Part shown: positions 14,403 to 21,700 of the stretch, in pieces
Layout of the letters: each line of letters begins with the position of its first letter
Position numbering within the stretch: position 1 is the stretch's first letter
Origin: an uncultured Collinsella sp.
GTDB taxonomy: Bacteria > Actinomycetota > Coriobacteriia > Coriobacteriales > Coriobacteriaceae
NCBI GenBank assembly: GCA_900541785.1
Contig: UQKY01000032.1
Span: forward strand, 1-23,087
Direction of reading: 5' to 3'
Length of the DNA: 23,087 bases
Program-made: the position numbers and the translations under genes
Notes under the pieces: generated by a model
The model's input: the letters and a program-made list of their open reading frames with translations, nothing else
What the model was told of the DNA's origin: nothing
The model's database searches: none

Positions 14403-14457
14403 CAGAATGATCTCTTGGGGACGGCACAGCTGGCCGAAAAATGTTGCCGATGGCGAA

Positions 14458-14469
14458 TGTTGCGCAACA
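14458..14469. promoter_or_regulatory. 12-bp palindrome upstream of the propeller gene
   Basis: TGTTGCGCAACA is a perfect palindrome 63 bp before the ATG at 14532. It could be an operator. No convincing promoter hexamers were found in 14403-14531. Confidence 0.25.
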
Positions 14470-14531
14470 AGATTTCGGAATCCCGATTAACCATGGCAGT
14501 ATCGCATTCGTATTTAGAGGAAAGGATTGCC

Positions 14532-16130
14532 ATGTTTAAGAGCATCCAGAAGAGCGGAAGAATCGCGGCAGTCGCCATCGGCCTGATCGCGGCCTTGTCT
14601 CCGTTCGCAGCCCCTCCAGCAGCATTAGCCAGCGGCAGCGTACCAACGCCTGAGCTGGAGAAGTCGTACAGCTTTAAGACCAGTAGCGAAAACTCGTTCA
14701 TCACCACAAACGGCAATACTGAGTTCGGCTACCTGTACGATTGCGATGATAGTTATAGCGTAAAGAGCATTTCTCTCATCAATTTCAATGATGGCAGTTC
14801 GAGCCCCATTGCCATCCCTGAGAAAAGCCTTGATTCCGTATACCGCACGCACAGCGATCAGCTCTACTGGGTAGACGGCAACAATTTGGTCGTATTCTCT
14901 CCAGACAACCAGACCCAAGCAGTGCACCCCATCGCTTCGGCCAAATATGCCTACAGCAAAGTAGCCGTCTCCGATGACGGTAAAAGAGCAGCCGTGGAAC
15001 ACTATGACAATGAAGGCGATCCTAGAAAGGTCGAAATCTATGACCTTGAATCCGACAAACTGATCCAGACATATCAATCAGATAAAGAGGACTCTTCGTA
15101 CAGCTACTCAAAAGACATGAGTCGTCTCTATACTTTGCCAGACAATACTGAGAAAGGCATTGTTTCACTTAGAGTTTTCAACTGTGATACGGGATCGACG
15201 GAACTGAAAACCGTTAGTGTAAAAAATGACGACAGGTCTTCGGACATTGAATACATTAACCCCAGCTCTAAATCGGAGGAAATATATCTTCAAAGCGACA
15301 CAGCCCTAATAAAAGCTGACAGCGACGGAAATATGAGTGTTCTTTTTAACGATGACGACCACGCCCCCGGCTGGCACAGTCCGTCGGCATCGACTGATTA
15401 TTATTTCATTTATATTAAAAAAGGCACGAATGATCTTTTTGAAGAAGATGAAGATGGGTATTACCGCCTGAATGAAAAAGACGCGAACCTCGGTGTTTAC
15501 GATTGTGCAAGCGATAAGATCATCAGCTCGATCGCTTTCCCCTTCATCGATGGAGGGCTTGCCGATGCATCGCAAGATGGCAGCACCCTACTCGGTGTAA
15601 GCTCAAACGACGACAAATTCGCGGCATGCCTCGTCGATACAAATACTGGGGCGAAAAACGAGTTTGACCCCCATAAATGTCGTCTATCATTCCTGAATGT
15701 CGATCGCAAAATAATGACGACTTACAATGATGAGGAGGACCCCTCCACAGTTCACGTAAACATCTACAAGTCCAATATCCCCCATTCCCTGCCTGAGGAT
15801 GTGCTCTACTTTGTCCAGACTCACCTGCCGTTTGTTATTGGCGGTGGCGTGGCGATCGTCCTCATCATCGGTGGCGCGATCGTTATCCTTTGCATCCGCA
15901 AGAAGCGCACGAGGGCAGCAAACGGCATGGCAGCCGCAACGCCCAAGCCCCAGCGCAAGCAGCGTCGTCGCCAAAAGCGCGCCCAGCAGAACGCCGTGGC
16001 ACCCGCAGCACCTGCGATGCCGACGGCACCGGCAGCTCCGGCCGAGCCCGCCCGCTTCTGCCGTCACTGCGGAACCCCGCTCGTACCCGAAGCCCAGTTC
16101 TGCCCAACATGCGGACAAAAGGTAGACTAG
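14532..16130 (+). CDS. Exported beta-propeller-like protein with membrane anchor and C-terminal zinc ribbon
   Basis: The family is not recognised. From the ATG at 14532 (AAAGGA five bases upstream) the 532-residue product has a signal sequence at 1-35 (MFKSIQKSGRIAAVAIGL, then a hydrophobic core and ALAS). Residues 40-425 are an acidic, Ser/Asp-rich region with repeating strands such as VAVSDDGKRAAVEHYDNEG, KVEIYDLESDKLIQTY and DASQDGSTLLGVSSND, which look like propeller blades. One transmembrane helix (FVIGGGVAIVLIIGGAIVIL, about 434-455) follows, then RKKRTR, an Ala/Pro/Gln-rich linker, and a zinc ribbon CRHCGTPLVPEAQFCPTCG at about 509-528. The positive-inside rule puts the propeller outside and the zinc ribbon in the cytoplasm. 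Base composition is clearly more AT-rich than in the neighbours, and the gene is flanked by two 94-bp repeats, which suggests acquisition. Confidence 0.8.
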   Translation: MFKSIQKSGRIAAVAIGLIAALSPFAAPPAALASGSVPTPELEKSYSFKTSSENSFITTNGNTEFGYLYDCDDSYSVKSISLINFNDGSSSPIAIPEKSLDSVYRTHSDQLYWVDGNNLVVFSPDNQTQAVHPIASAKYAYSKVAVSDDGKRAAVEHYDNEGDPRKVEIYDLESDKLIQTYQSDKEDSSYSYSKDMSRLYTLPDNTEKGIVSLRVFNCDTGSTELKTVSVKNDDRSSDIEYINPSSKSEEIYLQSDTALIKADSDGNMSVLFNDDDHAPGWHSPSASTDYYFIYIKKGTNDLFEEDEDGYYRLNEKDANLGVYDCASDKIISSIAFPFIDGGLADASQDGSTLLGVSSNDDKFAACLVDTNTGAKNEFDPHKCRLSFLNVDRKIMTTYNDEEDPSTVHVNIYKSNIPHSLPEDVLYFVQTHLPFVIGGGVAIVLIIGGAIVILCIRKKRTRAANGMAAATPKPQRKQRRRQKRAQQNAVAPAAPAMPTAPAAPAEPARFCRHCGTPLVPEAQFCPTCGQKVD

Positions 16131-16159
16131 CGAACAAAACTCGATAGATCTCAACCACC

Positions 16160-16195
16160 AAGGTCCCGTTCCGACACACTCCAGAACGGGGCCTT
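16160..16195 (+). terminator. Hairpin after the propeller gene
   Basis: A 12-bp stem (16160-16171 with 16184-16195, one G-T pair) lies 30 bp after the stop, followed by ATCTTGG. It is a likely but imperfect terminator, since the T-run is missing. Confidence 0.55.
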
Positions 16196-16221
16196 ATCTT
16201 GGTGCAGGGTTGCTAATTTGG

Positions 16222-16315
16222 GACGGGCATTGTCGCACGCTCCCATGAAGTTGCGGTGGAATAGGGACTGTTTTGGCGTCTGGAACCCCCAATTAGTCCC
16301 TATTTCACCGCAACT
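16222..16315. repeat. 94-bp palindromic repeat, copy 2
   Basis: The partner of 14309-14402 in the same orientation, with seven base differences by eye. Complementary arms lie at 16249-16269 and 16295-16315. The two copies bracket the low-GC propeller gene and its hairpin. Confidence 0.85.
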
Positions 16316-16317
16316 TA

Positions 16318-16354
16318 AAAAGGGGCGCTGACCGGGATAGTCAGCGCCCCTTTT
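16318..16354 (-). terminator. Terminator of the liv operon
   Basis: A 15-bp perfect stem (16318-16332 with 16340-16354) has a seven-base loop and a run of A/T on each side. It can act in both directions. It lies 10 bp after the livF stop and also separates the propeller gene from the liv operon. Confidence 0.9.
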
Positions 16355-16364
16355 GTTGGATGGG

Positions 16365-17078
16365 TTAGCCTCCGAGATATGCCTTACGCACGTTATCGTC
16401 GTGCAGCAGCTCTTGGCCCGTGCCGGTCATGGTGATCTTGCCGGTCTCGAGCACGTAGCCGCGCGTGGCAATCGAGAGCGCCATCTGCGCGTTCTGCTCG
16501 ACCAGGAGCACCGTGGTGCCGGCCTTGTGCAGGTCCTCGACAATCTGGAAGATCTGCTCGATCAGAATCGGCGCCAGGCCCATGGAAGGCTCGTCGAGCA
16601 TGAGCAGCTTGGGGTTGCTCATAAGGGCGCGGCCCATAACGAGCATCTGCTGCTCGCCGCCCGAAAGGGTGCCGGCGACCTGGCGACGGCGTTCCTTCAG
16701 GCGCGGGAACTGCTCGTAGACGCGCTCAAGGCCCGGGGCAACCGTGGACTTGGGCTGCGTGTAGGCGCCCATCTCCAGGTTCTCCTCGACCGTCATCTGC
16801 AAAAAGGCGCGACGGCCCTCGGGGACCTGAGCCAAGCCCTTACCCACCAGCTTGTCGGCAGGCGTATGGGTAATGTCCTCGCCCATAAACTTGATGGAGC
16901 CGGTCTTGGAGCGCAGCAGGCCCGAGACGGTCTTAAGCGTCGTGGACTTGCCGGCACCGTTCGCACCGATCAGAGCAACGATCTCGCCCTCGTTGACGTT
17001 AAAGGAGATGTCCTTGATGGCGTGGATGGCGCCGTACCAGACGTTGATGTTGTAGACGGAAAGCATCGGCTCTGCCAT
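16365..17078 (-). CDS. livF: Branched-chain amino acid ABC transporter ATPase LivF
   Basis: This 237-residue ATPase is one of two that power import of leucine, isoleucine, valine or related amino acids. It has Walker A GANGAGKST (38-46), the Q-loop region, LSGGEQQML signature, Walker B LLMLDEPSMGL and the LLVEQN segment with Gln where many ABC proteins have the switch His; LivF family members usually read EQN here. The short length without the LivG insert identifies it as LivF. Its ATG directly follows the livG TAA with no gap, so translation is coupled. It is the last gene of the operon, with a strong terminator behind it. Confidence 0.95.
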   Translation of the reverse strand: MAEPMLSVYNINVWYGAIHAIKDISFNVNEGEIVALIGANGAGKSTTLKTVSGLLRSKTGSIKFMGEDITHTPADKLVGKGLAQVPEGRRAFLQMTVEENLEMGAYTQPKSTVAPGLERVYEQFPRLKERRRQVAGTLSGGEQQMLVMGRALMSNPKLLMLDEPSMGLAPILIEQIFQIVEDLHKAGTTVLLVEQNAQMALSIATRGYVLETGKITMTGTGQELLHDDNVRKAYLGG

Positions 17079-17939
17079 TTAGTTCTCCCCCTTATCCTGC
17101 TTGCCCAGATATGCCTCGATAACGGCGTCGTTGTTCTGGATTTCTTCGGCCGTGCCCTTGGCGATGACCTTACCAAAGTTGAGCACGCAGATACCCTCGC
17201 AAATATTCATGACGAGCGACATATCATGCTCGATAAGCATGATGGCAATGCCAAAGGTGTCGCGAATCTTGACGATGTTCTCCATGAGCTCCGCGGTCTC
17301 GGACGGGTTCATGCCGGCGGCAGGCTCGTCGAGCAGCAGCAGTTTGGGGTTGGTGGCAAGCGCGCGGACGATCTCCAGACGACGTTGAGCGCCGTAAGGC
17401 AGCGATCCAGCCTGCTCGTTTGCCAGGTGCTCCATGTCAAAAATGGACAGCAGCTCCATGGCGCGCTCGTGGGCGGCCTTCTCGTGCTTCCAATACGTCG
17501 GCAGGCGCAGCACGCCCTCAAAGCCGGAGTAACGCTCCTGGTTATGCAGGCCGACCTTAACGTTATCCTCCACCGTCATGGTATTAAACAGGCGGATGTT
17601 TTGGAAGGTACGAGCGATGCCCATGCGGTTGACCTGGTAGACGGACTTGCCCGAGGTGTCCTCACCGTCGAGCAGGATGGTGCCGTGCGTGGGCTGGTAT
17701 ACCTTGGTGAGCAGGTTGAAGACCGTGGTCTTGCCGGCACCGTTGGGGCCGATCAAACCGGCGATCTCGGTCTTGCCGATAGTCAGGCTAAAGTCGTCGA
17801 CTGCCTTAAGGCCACCGAACTCAATGCCCAGGTGGATGCACTCGAGTGCAGGGCGCTCGCCCAGGTCGCGATCGGGAACGATGGCGCCAGAAGGATACGG
17901 GACCATCTTGCCCTTCTTGAACTCAAATTTACTGGGCAT
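17079..17939 (-). CDS. livG: Branched-chain amino acid ABC transporter ATPase LivG
   Basis: The 286-residue partner ATPase has Walker A GPNGAGKTT, a Q-loop in ARTFQNIRLF, the LivG-type insert (VGLHNQERYSGFEGVLRLPTY and following), the signature LPYGAQRRLEI (a variant of LSGGQ usual in LivG), Walker B LLLLDEPAAGM and the switch region LIEHDM. The start at 17939 has GGAGGT eight bases upstream and overlaps the livM stop by 11 bp. An N-terminal extension of about 30 residues (KFEFKKGKMVPYPSGAIVPDRDLGERP) precedes the ATPase core, longer than in E. coli LivG. Confidence 0.95.
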   Translation of the reverse strand: MPSKFEFKKGKMVPYPSGAIVPDRDLGERPALECIHLGIEFGGLKAVDDFSLTIGKTEIAGLIGPNGAGKTTVFNLLTKVYQPTHGTILLDGEDTSGKSVYQVNRMGIARTFQNIRLFNTMTVEDNVKVGLHNQERYSGFEGVLRLPTYWKHEKAAHERAMELLSIFDMEHLANEQAGSLPYGAQRRLEIVRALATNPKLLLLDEPAAGMNPSETAELMENIVKIRDTFGIAIMLIEHDMSLVMNICEGICVLNFGKVIAKGTAEEIQNNDAVIEAYLGKQDKGEN

Positions 17940-19008
17940 CGGCTGCCACCTCCTTCTTGGAAGCAAAGCGGTCCTTGACGCGACCGAAGAACGCCTTGAG
18001 CTGCGGGTTGTTGGTAAAAATCATGACCAGGATCAGCACGATGGCGTAGATGAGCATGCGGTAGTCCGAGAACTGACGGAGCAGCTCGGGAAGCACCGTG
18101 AGCAACGCCGCCGCGATGACGGAACCGCGCATGTTGCCCAGGCCGCCCAGGACCACGAACACCAGAATGAGGATGGACGTGTTGAAGTCGAACTTGGTGG
18201 CGGAGAGCTGCGAGAAGTTACCGCCGAAGAGAGCTCCGGCAGCACCGGCGAGGGCAGCGGAAACCACGAAGGCAATCATGCGATACTCGGTGACGGAGAT
18301 GCCTACGGACTCGGCTGCAATCTTGTTATCGCGCACGGCCATAATGGCACGGCCGGTACGGCTGCGAACCAGGTTGAGCACGATCACGAGTGCGACCATG
18401 ACCAGGATGGCACCGGCGAGGAAGGTCGAGTACGTCGACACGCCCGAGGCGCCCTGGGCGCCCTTGATGATGGCGGTGCCGTCCTCGAGCAGGTGCAGGT
18501 CATCGATCGTAGAGTTGCCCGTGATGTTAAAGATCACGTGCAGGCCGCGGGAGTCGACGCCCACAATGAGGCAGGTGACGATCTCTTTGATGATCTCGCC
18601 AAAAGCCAGGGTCACGATGGCCAGATAGTCGCCGCTCAGGCGCAGGACCGGGATACCAATCAAGAAGCCCAGGATGGCGGCAGCGATGGCGCCGACCACG
18701 ATGCTGATGACAAGACGTATTGGATCGGAGGGAACGGCGCTCTCGAGGGCGACCGCGGTGACGATTCCCGTATAGGCGCCGACGCTCATAAAGCCCGCGT
18801 GGCCCAGCGACAAGTCGCCCGCGATGCCGACGACGAGGTTAAGGGAGATGGCCATGACGATATAGGCCGTGATGGGAACCAGCTGACCGGCGATCATGCG
18901 CGGAATCATGTGGTTCGACTGCATAAAGAACACGATGGCGAACGCCACTAGGCACATGGCGTACGTAACAAAGTCGTGACGCGTCTGCTTGTCTTTAAGA
19001 AACTTCAT
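17929..19008 (-). CDS. livM: Branched-chain amino acid ABC transporter permease LivM
   Basis: This 359-residue inner-membrane permease has about eight or nine hydrophobic segments and the LivM hallmarks: SLNLVVGIAGDLSLGHAGFMSVGAYTG, LRLSGDYLAIVTLAFGEI, RTGRAIMAVRDNKIAAESVGI (the coupling-helix region that meets the ATPases) and VFVVLGGLGNMRGSVIAA. It pairs with LivH to form the channel. The ATG at 19008 with AGGTGA five or six bases upstream is preferred to a GTG at 19017, which has a ribosome site too close to it. The gene starts nine bases after the livH stop and overlaps livG. Confidence 0.95.
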   Translation of the reverse strand: MKFLKDKQTRHDFVTYAMCLVAFAIVFFMQSNHMIPRMIAGQLVPITAYIVMAISLNLVVGIAGDLSLGHAGFMSVGAYTGIVTAVALESAVPSDPIRLVISIVVGAIAAAILGFLIGIPVLRLSGDYLAIVTLAFGEIIKEIVTCLIVGVDSRGLHVIFNITGNSTIDDLHLLEDGTAIIKGAQGASGVSTYSTFLAGAILVMVALVIVLNLVRSRTGRAIMAVRDNKIAAESVGISVTEYRMIAFVVSAALAGAAGALFGGNFSQLSATKFDFNTSILILVFVVLGGLGNMRGSVIAAALLTVLPELLRQFSDYRMLIYAIVLILVMIFTNNPQLKAFFGRVKDRFASKKEVAADAQ

Positions 19009-19017
19009 AACGCTCAC

Positions 19018-19899
19018 CTACACCTTCTCGGGGACGTACTTGCCCAAGAGGCCGGCAGGCTTGACGAGCAGGACGATGATCAGAACACCAAAGACGATGG
19101 AGTTGGCAAGGCTCGTGGAAATGTAGGCCTGCGCCATCGCTTCGATGATTCCGATGAGAATGCCGCCGACAAAGGCGCCGGGGATGGAGCCGATGCCACC
19201 GAAGACGGCGGCGTCGAAGGCCTTGATGCCAGGCATGGCACCCGTCGTGGGCTGCAGCACCGGCGAGTAAGAGCACAGCAGCACGCCGGCGATGGCGGCA
19301 AGGGCAGAGCCGATGGCAAACGTCATAGAGATGGTGCGGTTGACGTTGATGCCCATGAGCTGAGCGGCGGCCTTGTCCTCGGACACGGCGCGCATGGCTT
19401 TGCCCATCTTGGTCTTACCTGTAAAGAACATCAGGCCGGCCATGATAACCAGGCAGGCGACGATGGTGACGAGCGAGACGGCGCTTACGTTGAACTTGGC
19501 CAAGAACTCCGGCACCTGGAAGGTGACGAGCGAAGTGAAGTTCTTGGGCGTGGCGCCCCACAGAAGCTGCGCGGCGTTCTGCAGGAAGTAAGACACGCCG
19601 ATGGCCGTGATCAGAACGGCCAGCGGGCCTGCTTGGCGCAGCGGCTTATAGGCCAGACCCTCGATGAGAACACCGAGAACCGTGCAGGCCACACAAGAGA
19701 GAACTACAGATGCCCAGCCTGGGAGGCCGAGATACGACGTGGCGCAGAACGAGACATAGGCACCGACCATGATGACGTCGCCGTGAGCGAAGTTGAGCAT
19801 CTTGGCGATACCGTAGACCATGGTGTAGCCCAACGCGATGATGGCGTAGACGCTGCCCATGGACAGGCCGTTGACCAGGTATTGGATAAAGACCGTCAT
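19018..19899 (-). CDS. livH: Branched-chain amino acid ABC transporter permease LivH
   Basis: The 293-residue permease begins MTVFIQYLVNGLSMGSVYAIIALGYTMVYG and has LNFAHGDVIMVGAYVSF, the conserved KMGKAMRAVSEDKAAAQLMGINVNRT coupling segment and KAFDAAVFGGIGSIPGAFVGG. These identify LivH. About eight transmembrane helices are visible. The ATG at 19899 has AGGGGG nine bases upstream; a closer ATG at 19908 sits on top of that site, and the open frame up to 20013 contains the intergenic hairpins, so it is not coding. It is the first gene after the livJ-livH spacer. Confidence 0.94.
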   Translation of the reverse strand: MTVFIQYLVNGLSMGSVYAIIALGYTMVYGIAKMLNFAHGDVIMVGAYVSFCATSYLGLPGWASVVLSCVACTVLGVLIEGLAYKPLRQAGPLAVLITAIGVSYFLQNAAQLLWGATPKNFTSLVTFQVPEFLAKFNVSAVSLVTIVACLVIMAGLMFFTGKTKMGKAMRAVSEDKAAAQLMGINVNRTISMTFAIGSALAAIAGVLLCSYSPVLQPTTGAMPGIKAFDAAVFGGIGSIPGAFVGGILIGIIEAMAQAYISTSLANSIVFGVLIIVLLVKPAGLLGKYVPEKV

Positions 19900-19945
19900 G
19901 TTCCACATCCCCCTTTCGAATAGGGTTCCAGTTAATGTATGAAAC

Positions 19946-20034
19946 AGGGACGTTACATCGTCCCTAGATACCAAGCAAGCAGGGAAGGCCAAACCTCCCC
20001 TGCTTGGGATCAAAACCGCTCTATGTAAGGCGGT
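19946..20034 (-). terminator. Hairpin cluster between livJ and livH
   Basis: Three hairpins occupy the 138-bp gap. Just after the livJ stop is ACCGC/GCGGT (20034-20015), followed by four T. Next is a 12-bp stem at 20005-19994 with 19988-19977. Then comes AGGGACG/CGTCCCT at 19965-19946. They probably let only part of transcription through and protect the livJ message, giving more binding protein than permease. This is usual for such operons but not shown here. Confidence 0.6.
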
Positions 20035-20037
20035 CTA

Positions 20038-21225
20038 TTAGGCCTGTACGTACTTGCCGTCGGTGATGATGTACGCCGTGGGCTCCTTCTGGACCTGACC
20101 CTTATCGTTCCAGGTGAGCTTACCGGTCAGACCGTCAACGGTAATCTTGAGCATAGCCTTCGACAGTTTCTCGGCGGCCTCGGTCGGATCGGCGTCGACA
20201 CCAAGACCGGCCTCCTTGACGGCCTCGGCCACCGCGTGCACGCCGTCGTAGGCGTCGGCGGCAAACTGGTCGGGGGTATCGCCGTACTTATCCTTGTAAG
20301 CGTTAACGAAGTCGGCGTTCTTCTCGTCGTCGGCGGAGAACGGGGTCATGAGCAGCAGACCCTCGGCAAGAGAGGTGTCGAAACCCTCAACGCCCAGGAT
20401 GCCGTCCATGCCATCGCAGCCCATCATCTTGACGTCGTAGCCCATGTCCTTGGCGTTCTTGAGCAGGACGGACGCCGGCGTGTAGTAGATCGGCGCAAAG
20501 ATCATGGTGGCGCCGGCCTGCTTGGCCTTGGTCAGCTGGTTGGTAAAGCTCGTGGCGGAGTCGTCCTTAAAGGTCTCCTCGTCGACAATCTCGAGCTTGG
20601 ACTCAGCGGCCTGGGCCTTAAAGGAATCTGCGATGCCCGAAGAATAGGCGTCGCCGGAGTTATAGAACAGCACGAACTTCTCGTCCGCATATTTCTCTGC
20701 CAGGAACTTGGCAGCGTTGACACCCTGGTTGGGGTCGGTGAAGCAAACCTGGAAGACGCAATCCTTGCCGTCGGTGACGTCCTCGGAGGACGCGGATGGG
20801 GTGATCATGAACGTCTTGGGGTCGTTACCGCACTCTGCGGCAACGGCAACCGACGCACCCGTGGTGGTCGGACCGACGAGGGCCTGCATGCCCCAGTCGA
20901 GCAGGGTGTTGAAGGCGTTGACGGCCTTCTCGCCGTCGGCCTGGTCATCCTCGGCCTTGCTGGCAAGCGGCAGCTCCTTGGTCGAGAAATCCTTGCAGCC
21001 AAGCTCGACACCCTGGGTAACGGACTTGCCATAGGACGCGTTGGCGCCGGTCAGCGGGCCGATGGTGCCAATCTTAAACGAGGCGTCGCCCGACGCGGAA
21101 CCGCTGTCGCCGCCGTTGGAGGAGCAGCCAGCTAGAATGGACATCGCCCCCAGACCTGCTGCGCTCGCGATAACGCTCCTGCGATTCATAACAGGGTTCA
21201 ATGACTTACCGGTGAGGCTCGACAT
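20038..21225 (-). CDS. livJ: Branched-chain amino acid ABC transporter substrate-binding lipoprotein
   Basis: The 395-residue protein captures amino acids outside the membrane and hands them to LivHM. The lipobox LAGC places the lipidated Cys at 34, followed by a Ser/Gly-rich tether. It belongs to the type I periplasmic-binding (Leu/Ile/Val-binding, ANF-receptor-like) family: FKIGTIGPLTGANASYGKSVTQGVELG, EDDQADGEKAVNAFNTLL, VGPTTTGASVAVA, FMITPSAS, and a C-lobe with YNSGDAYSSGIADSF. The N-terminus also contains NRRSVIAS, a weak Tat-like twin arginine. The ATG at 21225 has GGAG six bases upstream; an internal ATG at 21189 has none. The ligand among branched-chain or other amino acids cannot be told. 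Confidence 0.93.
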   Translation of the reverse strand: MSSLTGKSLNPVMNRRSVIASAAGLGAMSILAGCSSNGGDSGSASGDASFKIGTIGPLTGANASYGKSVTQGVELGCKDFSTKELPLASKAEDDQADGEKAVNAFNTLLDWGMQALVGPTTTGASVAVAAECGNDPKTFMITPSASSEDVTDGKDCVFQVCFTDPNQGVNAAKFLAEKYADEKFVLFYNSGDAYSSGIADSFKAQAAESKLEIVDEETFKDDSATSFTNQLTKAKQAGATMIFAPIYYTPASVLLKNAKDMGYDVKMMGCDGMDGILGVEGFDTSLAEGLLLMTPFSADDEKNADFVNAYKDKYGDTPDQFAADAYDGVHAVAEAVKEAGLGVDADPTEAAEKLSKAMLKITVDGLTGKLTWNDKGQVQKEPTAYIITDGKYVQA

Positions 21226-21496
21226 GCGGCTCTCCTCTCAAATCTCGTCGGGTTTCGGGTACCCGACAGGCCATCCTTCGCCGTGTTCGGCGTTCGCAAA
21301 ATAGTAGACGCTTTAGTTGAGAAAAGTGGCGATTATTTCAACTTTTCTTTTGCTTTGTCCATTTATCCATAATTATGCGTATTTCTATCGGTTTATACAG
21401 TTTAGCCACTTTATTGTGTGAAAGTAATATTTCCATTCTGTTACAAGCGCCCCTGCCCTGATTAAAACAGCCTCACCGGTCGCGTTTTGTACGCAC
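21226..21496. other. AT-rich region upstream of livJ
   Basis: About 270 bp with no gene. The section 21300-21450 is strikingly AT-rich for this genome. It must hold the livJ promoter; candidates on the minus strand include TATAAA near 21399-21394, TACTAT near 21304-21299 and TTGAAA near 21342-21337, but none forms a well-spaced pair. AAAGTGGC (21323-21330) and GCCACTTT (21405-21412) are an inverted pair that may bind a regulator. GTCGGGTTTCGGGTACCCGAC near 21247 is partly palindromic. Confidence 0.4.
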
Positions 21497-21541
21497 CTAG
21501 GCGGCGATGTACTTGCCGTCCTGAATCACATAGGCTGTAGG
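21497..21541 (-). pseudogene. C-terminal remnant of a second livJ-like gene
   Basis: On the minus strand the last 14 codons before a TAG read PTAYVIQDGKYIAA. The intact livJ ends PTAYIITDGKYVQA, so 10 of 14 residues agree and the stop falls at the same place. The codons differ at many third positions, so this is an old paralogue and not a recent copy. The homology ends upstream of Pro (a further Arg has no counterpart), and no start is present. It indicates that a livJ paralogue once stood upstream of livJ in the same orientation and was deleted. Confidence 0.75.
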
Positions 21542-21641
21542 TCGTATGTAGTGAGCATGTTTCCAATGTTTCCGCAGCGTTTCGGGGGTGCCGTTTTGTG
21601 CGACTCCTGTTGCCTGGCGAGCACGCGCCCTCGGTTCACGC

Positions 21642-21647
21642 TAGAAT
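21642..21647 (+). promoter_or_regulatory. Possible -10 box for hom
   Basis: TAGAAT lies 54 bp before the hom ATG. The -35 at 17 bp is not recognisable, so this is tentative. Confidence 0.35.
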
Positions 21648-21700
21648 GCACTCAACCTTTAAGCGGTAATCCATCCATAAGATGCACGAAGGAGCTATCT

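Noticed and set aside
16353..17978. Long plus-strand open frame (541 codons) opposite livF and livG
   Set aside because: Antisense to two well-conserved ATPases; it only mirrors their codon bias.
21208..21480. 12-bp inverted pair ACCGGTGAGGCT (21208-21219) and AGCCTCACCGGT (21469-21480)
   Set aside because: One arm is livJ coding sequence and the other lies about 250 bp away; two short matches could be chance, and no extension of the homology was seen.
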